DNA from: Candidatus Omnitrophota bacterium
GTDB taxonomy: Bacteria > Hinthialibacterota > Hinthialibacteria > Hinthialibacterales > JAKPRU01
Direction: 5' to 3'
DNA: 64,000 bases
Assembly (NCBI GenBank): GCA_029570205.1
Contig: JAKQSI010000042.1
Coordinates: 62,001 to 126,000, forward strand
Shown: positions 44,571 through 53,531 of the stretch, piece after piece
How positions within the stretch are numbered: position 1 is the first letter of the stretch
How the letters are laid out: every line of letters begins with the position of its first letter
The notes under the pieces: generated by a model
Seen by the model: the letters and a program-made list of their open reading frames with translations, nothing else
Databases searched by the model: none
Told to the model about the DNA's origin: nothing
Made by a program: the position numbers and the translations under genes

Positions 44571-45104
44571 ATGGCGACTAACGCAAATAACGGCAATCAG
44601 GAATTCATTCGGCATATCTTCTTTGTTCTCGTGGAAAACCGCTCCGGCGTTCTGGCGCGCGTCGCCGGGCTGTTCTCTGCCCGCGGTTACAACATCGAAA
44701 GCCTCTCCGTGGCTGAAACCGAGAACCCCCAGGTCTCTCGTATGACCATCGTCGTCCCCGGCGACCGGAACATTATGAGCCAAGTCCGCAAACAACTCAG
44801 CAAACTGGTCGATACCCTGGAGGTCCATGACTTCTCCGTCGAGGACCGGGATATCGTGGATCGCGAAATGATCCTGGTCAAAGTGTCGGCGGATGATGGG
44901 ACCAAGCGCACCCAGATTCTCCAGATCGCCAATGTCTATCGGGCCAAGATCGTCAACCTGTCCGAACAATCCATGATCGTGGAGGCCACCGGCAACCAGG
45001 GCAAGATTCACGCGCTTCTTCAATGCCTTGAACCCTACGGCATCCTGGAGGTCGCTCGCTCCGGGCGGGTCGCCATGGCACGCGGAATCAGCGAGAAAAC
45101 TTGA
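44571..45104 (+). CDS. ilvH: Acetolactate synthase regulatory subunit
   Basis: A 177-residue protein of the usual long IlvH/IlvN form. The N-terminal ACT domain HIFFVLVENRSGVLARVAGLFSARGYNIESLSV binds valine for feedback inhibition. The C-terminal ACT-like domain contains MILVKVSADDGTKRTQILQIANVYRAKIVNLS. AGGAGG lies five bases before the start. It is co-transcribed with ilvB. Confidence 0.97.
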   Translation: MATNANNGNQEFIRHIFFVLVENRSGVLARVAGLFSARGYNIESLSVAETENPQVSRMTIVVPGDRNIMSQVRKQLSKLVDTLEVHDFSVEDRDIVDREMILVKVSADDGTKRTQILQIANVYRAKIVNLSEQSMIVEATGNQGKIHALLQCLEPYGILEVARSGRVAMARGISEKT

Positions 45105-45133
45105 AAATGAACCCGATCGAGGCAGCAATTGCA

Positions 45134-45205
45134 GGGTGGGCTGAAGCCCGTCTGCGGGCTGGCCCACCACACAGATTCATGGCAGGACAGGCGTCCCTGC
45201 CTGTC
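45134..45205. repeat. Two adjacent intergenic palindromes after ilvH
   Basis: The first is GGTGGGCTGAAGCCCG...CGGGCTGGCCCACC (45136-45168). The second is a family C copy, GACAGGCGTCCCTGCCTGTC at 45186-45205. Both are typical dispersed repeats of the window; the tract after them (45240-45300) is C/T-rich with TTCTTAATT. Confidence 0.65.
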
Positions 45206-45335
45206 GGCACTTTCGTCCCTGCCCACGTCCACTCTGTCTGCCCTATTCCTCCATTTACCTAGCCCCTCCACTTTCTTCAATTTTTAATTCTTAATTCGCA
45301 CCCCTCCCCCCAACATGGCCCGAAAGTCCAGGTTC

Positions 45336-45344
45336 TGATATAGT
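45336..45344 (+). promoter_or_regulatory. Possible extended -10 promoter of ilvC
   Basis: TGATATAGT fits the extended -10 pattern TGnTATAnT, 47 bases before the ilvC ATG. No good -35 box is seen, which is tolerated with an extended -10. Confidence 0.35.
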
Positions 45345-45391
45345 AAATAGAATTCCTTTACGACATCAATTTCAACATGAGGAGAATCGCT

Positions 45392-46417
45392 ATGGTAACT
45401 GTGTACTACGATAAAGACGCCAATCTGGATGTGCTCAAGGGCAAGAAAATCGGGATCATCGGCTATGGCAGCCAGGGCCATTCCCACGCCCAAAACCTGC
45501 GGGACAGCGGCCTGGATGTCATCATCGCGGAGGTTCCGGGACCGAATTACGATCTCGCCGTCTCCCACAAATTCAAACCCATGACCGCGGCCGAGTTGAC
45601 CCAAAAGGCCGATCTCATCACCATGACCGTCCCGGATCAACTCCAGGCAATGGTGTATGACTCCGAAATCAAAGCCAATCTCCGCGATGGGCAAACCCTT
45701 CTTTTCGCCCATGGATTCAACATCCACTACGGTCAGATTGTGCCTCCAAAAACCATTGATGTCATTATGGTGGCTCCCAAGGGGCCGGGGCATCTTCTCC
45801 GCAAAACCTTTGTGGAAGAGAGTGGCGTGCCCTGCCTCATCGCCGTTCACCAGGATGCTTCCGGTAAAGCCAAAGACAAGGCCCTCGCGTATGCGAAGGG
45901 TATCGGCGGAACCCGCGCCGGTGTCATCGAAACCTCATTCGCCGAGGAAACGGAAACGGACCTGTTCGGCGAGCAGGTGGTCCTCTGCGGCGGGCTGACT
46001 GCACTGATCAAGGCCGGATTCGAAACCCTCGTTGAGGCAGGCTACCAGCCCGAAATGGCCTACTTCGAATGCCTCCATGAGACCAAGCTGATCGTCGATC
46101 TGATCTACGAGGCCGGAATTACCGGAATGCGCTACTCCGTCTCCGATACCGCCGAGTATGGCGACCTGACACGCGGACCCCGCATCGTTACCGAGGAAAC
46201 CCGCAAGGAAATGCGCAAAATCCTCAAGGAAATCCAGACCGGCGAATTCGCACGCGAGTGGATCCTCGAAAACCAGGCCAAGCGCCCTGTATTCAACGCC
46301 TTGCGTCGCAAAGATGCCGTCTCCCAGCTGGAGAAAGTCGGCAAAATGCTGCGCGGCATGATGCCTTTCATTAAGAAAAAGGGCGCTGCCCTGGGTGAGG
46401 TCAAAGAACTCGGATAA
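45392..46417 (+). CDS. ilvC: Ketol-acid reductoisomerase (class I, short form)
   Basis: A 341-residue enzyme converting acetolactate to dihydroxyisovalerate. The ATG at 45392 has GAGGAGA upstream; the ATG at 45377 lies in that ribosome site. It contains [36 protein letters not shown] (NAD(P)H fold), [23 protein letters not shown] and the metal/substrate segment [10 protein letters not shown]...[18 protein letters not shown]. It sits 287 bases after ilvH with repeats in between and its own possible promoter. Confidence 0.97.
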   Translation: MVTVYYDKDANLDVLKGKKIGIIGYGSQGHSHAQNLRDSGLDVIIAEVPGPNYDLAVSHKFKPMTAAELTQKADLITMTVPDQLQAMVYDSEIKANLRDGQTLLFAHGFNIHYGQIVPPKTIDVIMVAPKGPGHLLRKTFVEESGVPCLIAVHQDASGKAKDKALAYAKGIGGTRAGVIETSFAEETETDLFGEQVVLCGGLTALIKAGFETLVEAGYQPEMAYFECLHETKLIVDLIYEAGITGMRYSVSDTAEYGDLTRGPRIVTEETRKEMRKILKEIQTGEFAREWILENQAKRPVFNALRRKDAVSQLEKVGKMLRGMMPFIKKKGAALGEVKELG

Positions 46418-46457
46418 TAGCGCCATCGCCGCACAGAGAGGCCTGTCCCACCAGTAG

Positions 46458-46650
46458 GCCAGGCGTCTCTGCCTGGCAAGGCACGGGTTCCCATCCGCTG
46501 TCATCGCGAATCCCAGCCCGGAGTCCGCGAAGGGCGGCGACGTGGCGATCTCAGGCTTGCTGAAATTCCTCACATTCGTTCGGAATGACAATAGGTCTGT
46601 CATTTCGATTCCTTCCCTGTCATTTCGACCGAAGGGAGAAATCTCATTCA
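46458..46650. repeat. Cluster of dispersed repeats between ilvC and yebC
   Basis: A family C hairpin (GCCAGGCGTCTCTGCCTGGC, 46458-46477) is followed by a family B element (46500-46589). Family B begins GTCATCGCGAA, contains GGGCGGCGACGTGGCGATCT and ends TTCGGAATGAC. A third repeat, GTCATTTCGACCGAAGGGAG, starts at 46619. The family B element shares its first 55 bases almost exactly with the one at 53387-53488. The region to 46832 holds no gene. Confidence 0.7.
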
Positions 46651-46832
46651 AGCACCCAGTCTGTCGATGGGCGAGCTTTCTCAGGCAGAGCAGCCAGGAG
46701 TCTGCGAGTTCTCTGCTCGTCCTGCATTTTTCCAGGCTCCGGCTTGCTGCGCTCTGTGCGCTATGATAGCTTGATCTCCCGTGGGTTATTCAAGTTTTCC
46801 CAAGTCTTTTTCGAATAGAGGAGGATCGGAGT

Positions 46833-47585
46833 ATGTCCGGCCACTCAAAATGGAGTACCATCAAGCATAAAAAAGCGAAGATGGATGCTCAGCGCGGTAA
46901 AATCTTCACCAAACTAATCAAGGAAATCACCGTCGCGGCACGGTCCGGCGGCGGTGACCTGGATGGTAATCCCCGACTTCGCACTGCGGTCGCTGCGGCC
47001 AGGGCCGCTAACATGCCTGCCGCCAACGTCGAGAAAGCCATCAAAAAAGGAACCGGCGAACTGGAAGGCGTGACCTACGAGGAGGTCACTTATGAGGGGT
47101 ATGGACCGGGCGGCGTCGCCATCTATGTCGAGTGTGTAACCGACAACCGGAACCGCACAACCGCCGAAATCCGCCACCTGTTCTCCAAGTATGGCGGCAA
47201 TCTCGGCGCATCCGGCTGTGTCTCCCACATGTTTCATCGTCGAGGATTGATTTCTCTCAGCAAATCCGCAATCAAAAATGAGGATGCCTTCATGGAGGCC
47301 ATCCTGGAAGCCGGCGCGGAGGATGTCAAAGAAGAGGGCGACACCATGGAGGTCATCACCAGCGTCGCCGACTTCGAGTCCGTTAAAGAGGCAGTCGCCG
47401 CTCTCGGAATTACGCCGGAAGTTGCCGAACTGACACGTATCCCATCCAACACGGTCAAACTCGAAGGCAAAGCGGCCGAAACCATGCTCAAACTCATGGA
47501 GTTCATCGAGGATCACGATGATGTTCAGAATGTCTACGCGAACTTCGATATTCCCGATGAGGTCATGGCTGCCGCTCAGGCGTGA
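46833..47585 (+). CDS. yebC: YebC/TACO1-family translation/transcription factor
   Basis: A 250-residue protein of standard length, beginning [28 protein letters not shown] and with [51 protein letters not shown] and the C-terminal [35 protein letters not shown] precedes the ATG. Family members act as regulators or help ribosomes through polyproline stretches. The gene is followed by a terminator and stands alone. Confidence 0.96.
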   Translation: MSGHSKWSTIKHKKAKMDAQRGKIFTKLIKEITVAARSGGGDLDGNPRLRTAVAAARAANMPAANVEKAIKKGTGELEGVTYEEVTYEGYGPGGVAIYVECVTDNRNRTTAEIRHLFSKYGGNLGASGCVSHMFHRRGLISLSKSAIKNEDAFMEAILEAGAEDVKEEGDTMEVITSVADFESVKEAVAALGITPEVAELTRIPSNTVKLEGKAAETMLKLMEFIEDHDDVQNVYANFDIPDEVMAAAQA

Positions 47586-47611
47586 TCGTTCTCCTCTCCT
47601 GTCGCAAACCG

Positions 47612-47646
47612 AAACGGGGCGCTCCCTCACCAGGACGCCCCGTTTC
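47612..47646 (+). terminator. Intrinsic terminator of yebC
   Basis: AAACGGGGCG (47612-47621) pairs with CGCCCCGTTT (47635-47644), loop 13 bases, followed by CTTATTC. It lies 27 bases after the stop. Confidence 0.8.
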
Positions 47647-47649
47647 TTA

Positions 47650-47735
47650 TTCGCCTTCCTCTCCCCCGTCTCTTTTCTTTCATTCTTAATTTTTAATTTT
47701 TTCCCCCTCTCCCTTCCCTTCGACGTTCGGTTTCC
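47650..47735 (+). repeat. Pyrimidine-rich tract with TTCTTAATTTTTAATT
   Basis: The tract runs from the yebC terminator to the promoter of the DtxR gene and is nearly all C/T on the plus strand, interrupted by CATTCTTAATTTTTAATTTT. It has the same composition and motif as the tract after the cysteine desulfurase. Confidence 0.5.
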
Positions 47736-47749
47736 CTAAAATATCTTCC

Positions 47750-48481
47750 ATGAGTGAACTTCAGGACGTCTCCCCTGTTACGCAGGATTATTTAGAGGCT
47801 ATTTACCGCCTCCAGTTGCAGAAACGGGTCATCCGAGTCCGAGACATCGCCGGTGAACTGGGGCTGAAAGCCCCCACTGTCTCCGAAAACCTTCGTTTGC
47901 TCGCCGAACGCGGTCTTGTCGAGCATGAACGGTATGAGGATGTTCGCCTTTCCCCTGAAGGTGCGCGAGTCGCCCAGCAGGTTCATAACAGCCATCGCAT
48001 TCTATGTAGTTTCCTGACCGATGTTTTGGGTGTAGATTCTGAAACTGCTGAAAAGGATGCCTGTGCCATCGAGCATAACATCAGCCCCATAACCATGAAT
48101 CGCCTCGCTGCCTTCATGGGATACGTCCACTCCGAGGACCCGGCCCATACAATCCAACTGTTTGAGGAATATAAGAAACAGAAGCGGGATGCTTTTCAAA
48201 CCCGTCCGGCTCCGGTCAAACCTTCTGCCGACATGAAAATCTGCAAATTGTCTGAAATGAAGCCTGGCGAGGAAGGCGAAATCCGCGCCGTCCATGAAAC
48301 CGGCCCGATTCGAAAACGTCTGATGGAAATGGGGGTCCTGCGCGGCGAGCGCGTCCGATTCATTCGTGAGGCCCCGCTCGGGGACCCAATCGAGATCCGT
48401 ATTCGCGGCTATAATCTGTCCCTCCGAAAATCCGAGGCCTCTGCGGTAGAGGTCATTCTCGACGGGGCAGCAAACAACTAA
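47750..48481 (+). CDS. DtxR/MntR-family metal regulator with C-terminal FeoA domain
   Basis: A 243-residue protein. The N-terminal winged helix (VTQDYLEAIYRL...VRDIAGELGLKAPTVSENLRLLAERGLVEHERYEDVRLSPEGARVA) and dimerisation/metal region (DACAIEHNISPITMNRLAAFM) are typical of DtxR. The C-terminal 75 residues (KICKLSEMKPGEEGEIRAVH...RKRLMEMGVLRGERVRFIREAPLGDPIEIRIRGYNLSLRKSEA) are a full FeoA domain. feoB follows after three bases, and no separate feoA exists, so this protein may both repress the operon and serve as the FeoA partner. A TAAAAT box lies seven bases before the ATG with no Shine-Dalgarno. Confidence 0.92.
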   Translation: MSELQDVSPVTQDYLEAIYRLQLQKRVIRVRDIAGELGLKAPTVSENLRLLAERGLVEHERYEDVRLSPEGARVAQQVHNSHRILCSFLTDVLGVDSETAEKDACAIEHNISPITMNRLAAFMGYVHSEDPAHTIQLFEEYKKQKRDAFQTRPAPVKPSADMKICKLSEMKPGEEGEIRAVHETGPIRKRLMEMGVLRGERVRFIREAPLGDPIEIRIRGYNLSLRKSEASAVEVILDGAANN

Positions 48482-48484
48482 TTC

Positions 48485-50713
48485 ATGATGAACTCTCTGA
48501 ACACTCTCCGTACCCCAGTCTCTTTGACAGACACCCCACAACCCCCTCCTGTCGCTCATGAGACAGCCGTTTCGGCAAAGCACGCACAACTCACCTGCGT
48601 CCTTCTCGGAAATCCTAATGCCGGTAAAACCTGCATTTTTAACTCACTCACCGGAAGTCGCCAGAGAGTAGCCAATTACCCCGGCGTCACAGTCTCGGTC
48701 AAAGAAAGCACAGTCCGCCATGCCGATCATACCTTCACGGTTATCGACCTTCCCGGTACCTACAGCCTCTCCGCCTATTCCATCGAGGAGATGATCGTTC
48801 AGTCCTACTTGCTCGATCAGAAACCCGATGTAGTCATCAATGTAGTCGATGTGACTAATCTCGAGCGGAATCTGTACCTGACAACCCAGCTGATCGAACT
48901 GGGCCTTCCTACCGTTGTCGCCCTGAACATGAGCGATGAGGCCCGCAACCAGGGTATTGCCGTTGACCACGATAAACTCGGCCGATTACTCGGGGTTCCC
49001 TTTGTGCCGACCGTGGGGAATCGCGGCATCGGCCTGAGTGAATTACTCGATACCGCCGTCGCCGTTGCCGAGGGGACCAGCGACATTGTTCGCCGGGTCC
49101 CCGTCAATTACGGCGAGGATGTCGAACAGCAGATTGCTCTGGTCGAGCAGCGCATCGAGGCGGCCCCCGATCTCATAGAACGCTACGGGAAACGGTGGCT
49201 GGCCATCCATCTCCTCGAGAAAGACAAAACGGTTTGCGAGGTCATCGCGTCGCACCCGAAAGGTCCGGCCATCCTTGCCGCTCGCGATGCGGCCGCTCAG
49301 TATCTGGAATCCGTCCTCCAGGAGGATATCCCCAGCCTGTTTGCCGAACGCCGGTATGGATTTGTGCGAGGTGCGGTCCGCGAAACTGTCCGCATGTCGG
49401 TCGAGCAGAACATTAAAATCTCCGATGTGATTGATGCCGTCGTAACCCATCGTCTGCTCGGCCTCCCGATCTTTATTGCGTTCTTGTGGTTGATGTTTAA
49501 GGCCACCTTCTCATTCGGAGAGATTCCCATGGGCTGGATCGAATTCGGCGTGAGGCGGTTCGGCGCGGTGGCGGCCGGGGTTCTGCCGGAGGGATTTCTG
49601 CGCGGCCTTGTGGTAGATGGCGTGATTAACGGAGTCGGAAGCGTGATTATTTTCCTGCCGAACATCCTCATTCTGTTCTTCTTTATTTCTTTAATGGAGG
49701 ATACCGGCTATATGGCCCGTGCCGCGTTTATTATGGATCGCGTTATGCACACTCTTGGCCTGCACGGCAAATCGTTTATCCCCATGGTGATGGGTTTCGG
49801 CTGCAATGTCCCGGCTATTCTCGCCACACGTACCCTTGAGAACCGTTCCGATCGGCTATTAACTATTCTCATCAGCCCGCTCATGAGTTGCACCGCTCGG
49901 TTGCCTGTTTATATTTTGCTCGCCGGCACCTTCTTTGCGGCTCATGCCACCCTGGTCATTTTCGGTATTTATGCGTTGGGAATTGCTCTGGCTATACTGG
50001 TAGGCCAACTGTTCCGACGAACTCTGTTCCGGGGCGAGGCCATGCCTTTCGTCATGGAATTGCCCCCGTATCGAATCCCCCTGTTGCGCAGTGTTCTCCT
50101 CCATGTGTGGGATCGAGCGTACCTGTTTATCCGCAAAGTGGGCACGGTGATTCTTTTGGCTACTATTGTGATCTGGGTGATCTGTTCCTTCCCGAAACAA
50201 TTCCCCGGTTCTGAAAATATCCGGGAATCGATTCGCCAACTGGAGGCAACTGCCGTTTCAACCGATAATTCGGCAGAATTGAACCGCCTGAAAACAGAAT
50301 TCGCAGAACAGCAATTGCGCTACTCGTTTGCCGGGAGGTTGGGTGAGCAGGTCGCGCCGATTCTGCGTCCCATGGGATTGGGTTGGAAAGAGGGTCTCGC
50401 CCTCCTCACTGGGATCGCCGCCAAAGAAACCGTCGTCAGCACCCTGGGCGTTCTCTATCAAGCCGGAGCCGATGCGGATGAGAGTAGTGAAAGCCTTCGC
50501 GCGGCCCTGCGAAATTCCGGTCTCACCCCCGCTTCCGCTCTGGCTATGATGGTTATCGTTCTGATCTACGTCCCCTGTTTGGGAACCATAACCATCATTC
50601 GCCGCGAAACCGGCTCTCGACGATGGACCCTGTTCGCCGTCACCTACTCCTGTGTCCTGGCCTGGGTCGTGGGATTCACTATCTATCATATCGCCCGCCT
50701 CTTTAATTTATAG
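48485..50713 (+). CDS. feoB: Ferrous iron transport protein B
   Basis: A 742-residue Fe(II) transporter. The N-terminal GTPase-like domain has G1 LGNPNAGKTCIFN, G2 NYPGVTVSVKE, G3 DLPGTYSLSAYS and G4 NMSDEA. The membrane domain contains the two Gate repeats (PIFIAFLWLMFKATFSFG; NGVGSVIIFLPNILILFFFISLMEDTGYMARAAFIMD) and GFGCNVPAI with the conserved Cys, plus LTGIAAKETVVSTLGVLY. The 30-residue N-terminal extension before LTCVLLGN is unusual but harmless. ATGs at 48485 and 48488 are both possible. It is co-transcribed with the DtxR-FeoA gene. Confidence 0.97.
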   Translation: MMNSLNTLRTPVSLTDTPQPPPVAHETAVSAKHAQLTCVLLGNPNAGKTCIFNSLTGSRQRVANYPGVTVSVKESTVRHADHTFTVIDLPGTYSLSAYSIEEMIVQSYLLDQKPDVVINVVDVTNLERNLYLTTQLIELGLPTVVALNMSDEARNQGIAVDHDKLGRLLGVPFVPTVGNRGIGLSELLDTAVAVAEGTSDIVRRVPVNYGEDVEQQIALVEQRIEAAPDLIERYGKRWLAIHLLEKDKTVCEVIASHPKGPAILAARDAAAQYLESVLQEDIPSLFAERRYGFVRGAVRETVRMSVEQNIKISDVIDAVVTHRLLGLPIFIAFLWLMFKATFSFGEIPMGWIEFGVRRFGAVAAGVLPEGFLRGLVVDGVINGVGSVIIFLPNILILFFFISLMEDTGYMARAAFIMDRVMHTLGLHGKSFIPMVMGFGCNVPAILATRTLENRSDRLLTILISPLMSCTARLPVYILLAGTFFAAHATLVIFGIYALGIALAILVGQLFRRTLFRGEAMPFVMELPPYRIPLLRSVLLHVWDRAYLFIRKVGTVILLATIVIWVICSFPKQFPGSENIRESIRQLEATAVSTDNSAELNRLKTEFAEQQLRYSFAGRLGEQVAPILRPMGLGWKEGLALLTGIAAKETVVSTLGVLYQAGADADESSESLRAALRNSGLTPASALAMMVIVLIYVPCLGTITIIRRETGSRRWTLFAVTYSCVLAWVVGFTIYHIARLFNL

Positions 50714-50730
50714 TCCTTGGTTTCTGGTTT

Positions 50731-51759
50731 TTAATTCTTAGTTTTTAATTCAACTGTGTGCCTTGTTCGCACCTTCGGAAGCAGAAACCGGTCCGCATTA
50801 CAGAAATCGAACCGGCGAATCCCTCCGCGTGTGTGGATCACCCCGGACCAGGCCCATTGGTCCTCTCCGGCCGTTGTGTTGTAACGGAACCGGAATGACA
50901 CCCGGTCCCCCTTCTCTACTGCCTGGGCTTCCCCGATGGGAAAAATAATCTGGTCCCAGTGCGTTCTGTTCTCATTGGGCGGATTCGACAGAGAAATCCC
51001 TTCGCACAAATCGATCTCAAACCACCCGGCCAGTCCGATCATCCGTCCCTGTTCCGTGATGGAAAAGTTTACCCGGCTTTCAATCGTATCGCTCTCGCAT
51101 GTCAGAAAATCAAACTCCGCAAGCAACTGCGGCTCCGCGAGCCGCCGCGCGTTGCGAAAGTTCAGCAGGTAGATATTGTTGTCCGCAAGCCGGGCCAGCG
51201 GTGAAAAATCTATGCCATACAGCACAGATCGGTACACCCCAAACTCCCGTTCGAGGCTCTCTTCCATAATCGGTACAACAAACAGACGAAGACCGGCGGG
51301 GACAATCTTGCCGCCTTTTTTCAATGCTTTATTGCGAACGGTCGGGAGCACACTAAGGATATTCTCATCAATCCCGAAATTGCCGATCAGTTCAATCAGG
51401 ATGGCGTCTACTTTGCCGCCTTGAAACGTCACGCGATCGGCCATGCCACGGATAAATGTCGCCCGGTCCAGCCAGCCCGCATGTTTGAAAATCTCCTGGG
51501 CGCATGACAATATGTCTTCCGATTCCACCAGGTACACATGCTGTGCGCCCGCCTGGATTGCAAACGCCGAAAGGATCCCTGTCCCCGCCCCCACATCCAG
51601 CGCCAGATCCCCCGGTCTCACAACCCGGCGAATCGCCTCTTGAAAGGCCTCGTTCCGTACCCGGTCCCGCAGCAATAGATGGTGCGAGGTCAGGTGATCT
51701 TCTGTCCCGGTGGACAACGGCCATACGTCCATCAGGTATTCAATGGGGTCCGACATCAT
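50731..51759 (-). CDS. PRMT-type (protein arginine) methyltransferase
   Basis: A 342-residue protein with the layout of protein arginine methyltransferases. After the N-terminal LLLRDRVRNEAFQEAIRRVV, the SAM site is LALDVGAGTGILSAFAIQAGAQHVYLVE. The double-E loop reads ILIELIGNFGIDEN, and the C-terminal beta-barrel carries the substrate-site THW in PNENRTHWDQIIFPI. The region before the SAM site lacks the long eukaryotic N-terminus. Bacterial members are few and mostly of unknown target. Two ATGs at 51759/51756; a TATAAG lies 5-8 bases upstream. It is convergent with feoB. Confidence 0.78.
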   Translation of the reverse strand: MMSDPIEYLMDVWPLSTGTEDHLTSHHLLLRDRVRNEAFQEAIRRVVRPGDLALDVGAGTGILSAFAIQAGAQHVYLVESEDILSCAQEIFKHAGWLDRATFIRGMADRVTFQGGKVDAILIELIGNFGIDENILSVLPTVRNKALKKGGKIVPAGLRLFVVPIMEESLEREFGVYRSVLYGIDFSPLARLADNNIYLLNFRNARRLAEPQLLAEFDFLTCESDTIESRVNFSITEQGRMIGLAGWFEIDLCEGISLSNPPNENRTHWDQIIFPIGEAQAVEKGDRVSFRFRYNTTAGEDQWAWSGVIHTRGGIRRFDFCNADRFLLPKVRTRHTVELKTKN

Positions 51760-51869
51760 AGATTCTTATACCGAATGCCCTCTCTCTCGTTGGATATGCA
51801 CTTCAATTTCGCAAACATATTGCGTATGTTGCCACTGGTCATTTAACGATACCAGCGATGGCAAGTAAT

Positions 51870-51909
51870 CCCTCCCCCGAAGACCGGGGGAGGCAAGGTG
51901 GGGGTTGAC
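51870..51909. repeat. Family A intergenic palindrome
   Basis: CCCTCCCCCGAAGACCGGGG continues as GAGGCAAGGTGGGGGTTG. The loop CCGAAGA and tail GGGGGTTG are the same as in the copy at 57031-57072. It lies 20 bases before the phosphohexomutase start. Confidence 0.65.
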
Positions 51910-51929
51910 CGAATAACAGGAGAAAACTT

Positions 51930-53351
51930 ATGACGAAGATCATTTTCGGAACCGACGGATGGCGGGCAGTCATCAGTCGCGAATTTACATTTGACAATGT
52001 CCGGTATGTCGCGGTTGCTGCCACCGAGTACTTCCAGCGAGTCGGAAAAGGGAAACCGGTCACCGTCGGTTACGACCGACGGTTTCTTTCGCGCGAATAT
52101 GCCGAGGAAGTCGCGCAAGTCGCAACCGCGAAAGACCTGAAAATCATCCTGTCGGATGATGTCTGCTCCACACCCGCGATTTCCCTGGAGACCATCCGCC
52201 GAAAGGCCGTCGGCGGCGTAATGATTACCGCCAGCCACAATCCGGGACAATACAACGGCATCAAAATCAAAGGCCCTTTCGGCGGGCCGGTCGGCTCCGA
52301 TGTCACACAAGGTATCCAGGATCGCGCCAATGCCCTGCTTGAACACGGCAAATCCCCCCAAATGCTCTCCCTGGAGGAGGCCCGCAAACAGAAACGGCTT
52401 CAATTCTTCAGCCCCAAAAAACGATACCTCGATGAGATTTCCTCCCATGTGGACATCACCCGCATAAAACGTCTGAAACCCCGCGTCGTGGTGGATGCCA
52501 TGTATGGTTCCGGCGTCGGCCTCCTCGCCCCGCTGCTGGAATCTTGGGGACTCCCCACGAAAGAAATTCACGGGGAAACCAACCCCTCTTTCGGTGGCCT
52601 GAACCCCGAACCCATCGGCAAAAACCTGGAACCGCTCTGTCGGGCCGTCAAAGAGGCGAACGCCGATATCGGTTTCGCGCTCGATGGTGATGCCGACCGC
52701 ATCGGCGTTGTCGATCACCGAGGTGAATGGCTTACTACACAGGATGTCTTTGCCCTTCTCCTCATGCACGCTGTCGAGGATCTGAAACTGACCGGCGAGA
52801 TTGTGAAAACCTGCTCCTCAACAAGCATGTTGGACAAACTCTGCCGGATGTACGGCTTGCTTCTCCACGAGACCCCAGTCGGATTCAAGTATGTGGCGGA
52901 CCTTATGCTGGAGCGGAATGCGCTGCTGGGCGGTGAGGAAAGTGGCGGATATGCCCTTCGCGGTCACATCCCGGAGCGGGATGGTTCCATGGCCGCCCTG
53001 TTCCTCCTCCAGATGATGGCCATGCGCAAACAGCCCCTGTCGAATATCCTGGACAGTCTATACCGCAAAGTCGGCTATCATGCTTTCCGCCGAGATGATC
53101 TGCGCCTGCCCAAAGAAAAAATGGCCGAGGTCCTCGACATGCTGAAAAACCGACCTCTCAAAACCATTGCCGGGCGGTCTGTCGAACGCATCCTCACCGT
53201 CGATGGATTCAAATTCTTCCTGTCGGACGGCAGCTGGCTCCTGTTGCGGCCCTCCGGCACAGAGCCGCTGTTCCGCGTATATGTGGAGGCCCCATCCGAA
53301 AACGCTGTCGATGAAATCCTGAAAAAAGCAAAAAGGCAACTCCTGCGCTAA
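51930..53351 (+). CDS. Phosphoglucomutase/phosphomannomutase family protein
   Basis: A 473-residue alpha-D-phosphohexomutase. The four signature loops are present: the phosphoserine loop VMITASHNPGQYNGIK, the metal loop FALDGDADRIGVVD, the sugar loop LLGGEESGGYALRGHIPERDG, and the phosphate-binding loop LLLRPSGTEPLFRVYVE. It interconverts 1- and 6-phosphates of glucose, mannose or glucosamine; substrate choice cannot be read from these loops. AGGAG lies eight bases before the ATG. The enzyme feeds nucleotide-sugar pools for the glycan genes elsewhere in the window. Confidence 0.93.
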   Translation: MTKIIFGTDGWRAVISREFTFDNVRYVAVAATEYFQRVGKGKPVTVGYDRRFLSREYAEEVAQVATAKDLKIILSDDVCSTPAISLETIRRKAVGGVMITASHNPGQYNGIKIKGPFGGPVGSDVTQGIQDRANALLEHGKSPQMLSLEEARKQKRLQFFSPKKRYLDEISSHVDITRIKRLKPRVVVDAMYGSGVGLLAPLLESWGLPTKEIHGETNPSFGGLNPEPIGKNLEPLCRAVKEANADIGFALDGDADRIGVVDHRGEWLTTQDVFALLLMHAVEDLKLTGEIVKTCSSTSMLDKLCRMYGLLLHETPVGFKYVADLMLERNALLGGEESGGYALRGHIPERDGSMAALFLLQMMAMRKQPLSNILDSLYRKVGYHAFRRDDLRLPKEKMAEVLDMLKNRPLKTIAGRSVERILTVDGFKFFLSDGSWLLLRPSGTEPLFRVYVEAPSENAVDEILKKAKRQLLR

Positions 53352-53386
53352 TGTTCTGTAACTGAATTGCCTTTACAGGGCGTCAC

Positions 53387-53488
53387 GTCATCGCGAGGAG
53401 CCGCCCTGAGTCTGCGAAGGGCGGCGACGTGGCGATCTCAATCTTGCGCGTTCGAACGGCGAGATTGCCACGCTTCGCTCGCAATGAC
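53387..53488. repeat. Family B dispersed repeat with inverted ends
   Basis: It starts GTCATCGCGAGGAGC and ends GCTTCGCTCGCAATGAC, whose reverse complement is GTCATTGCGAGCGAAGC. The two ends therefore form imperfect terminal inverted repeats of a 102-base element. The middle carries GCGAAGGGCGGCGACGTGGC as in the copy at 46500. Confidence 0.75.
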
Positions 53489-53531
53489 CGTATTGTCAAG
53501 ATTATTCATTTACACAACACCAGGATGTTCC

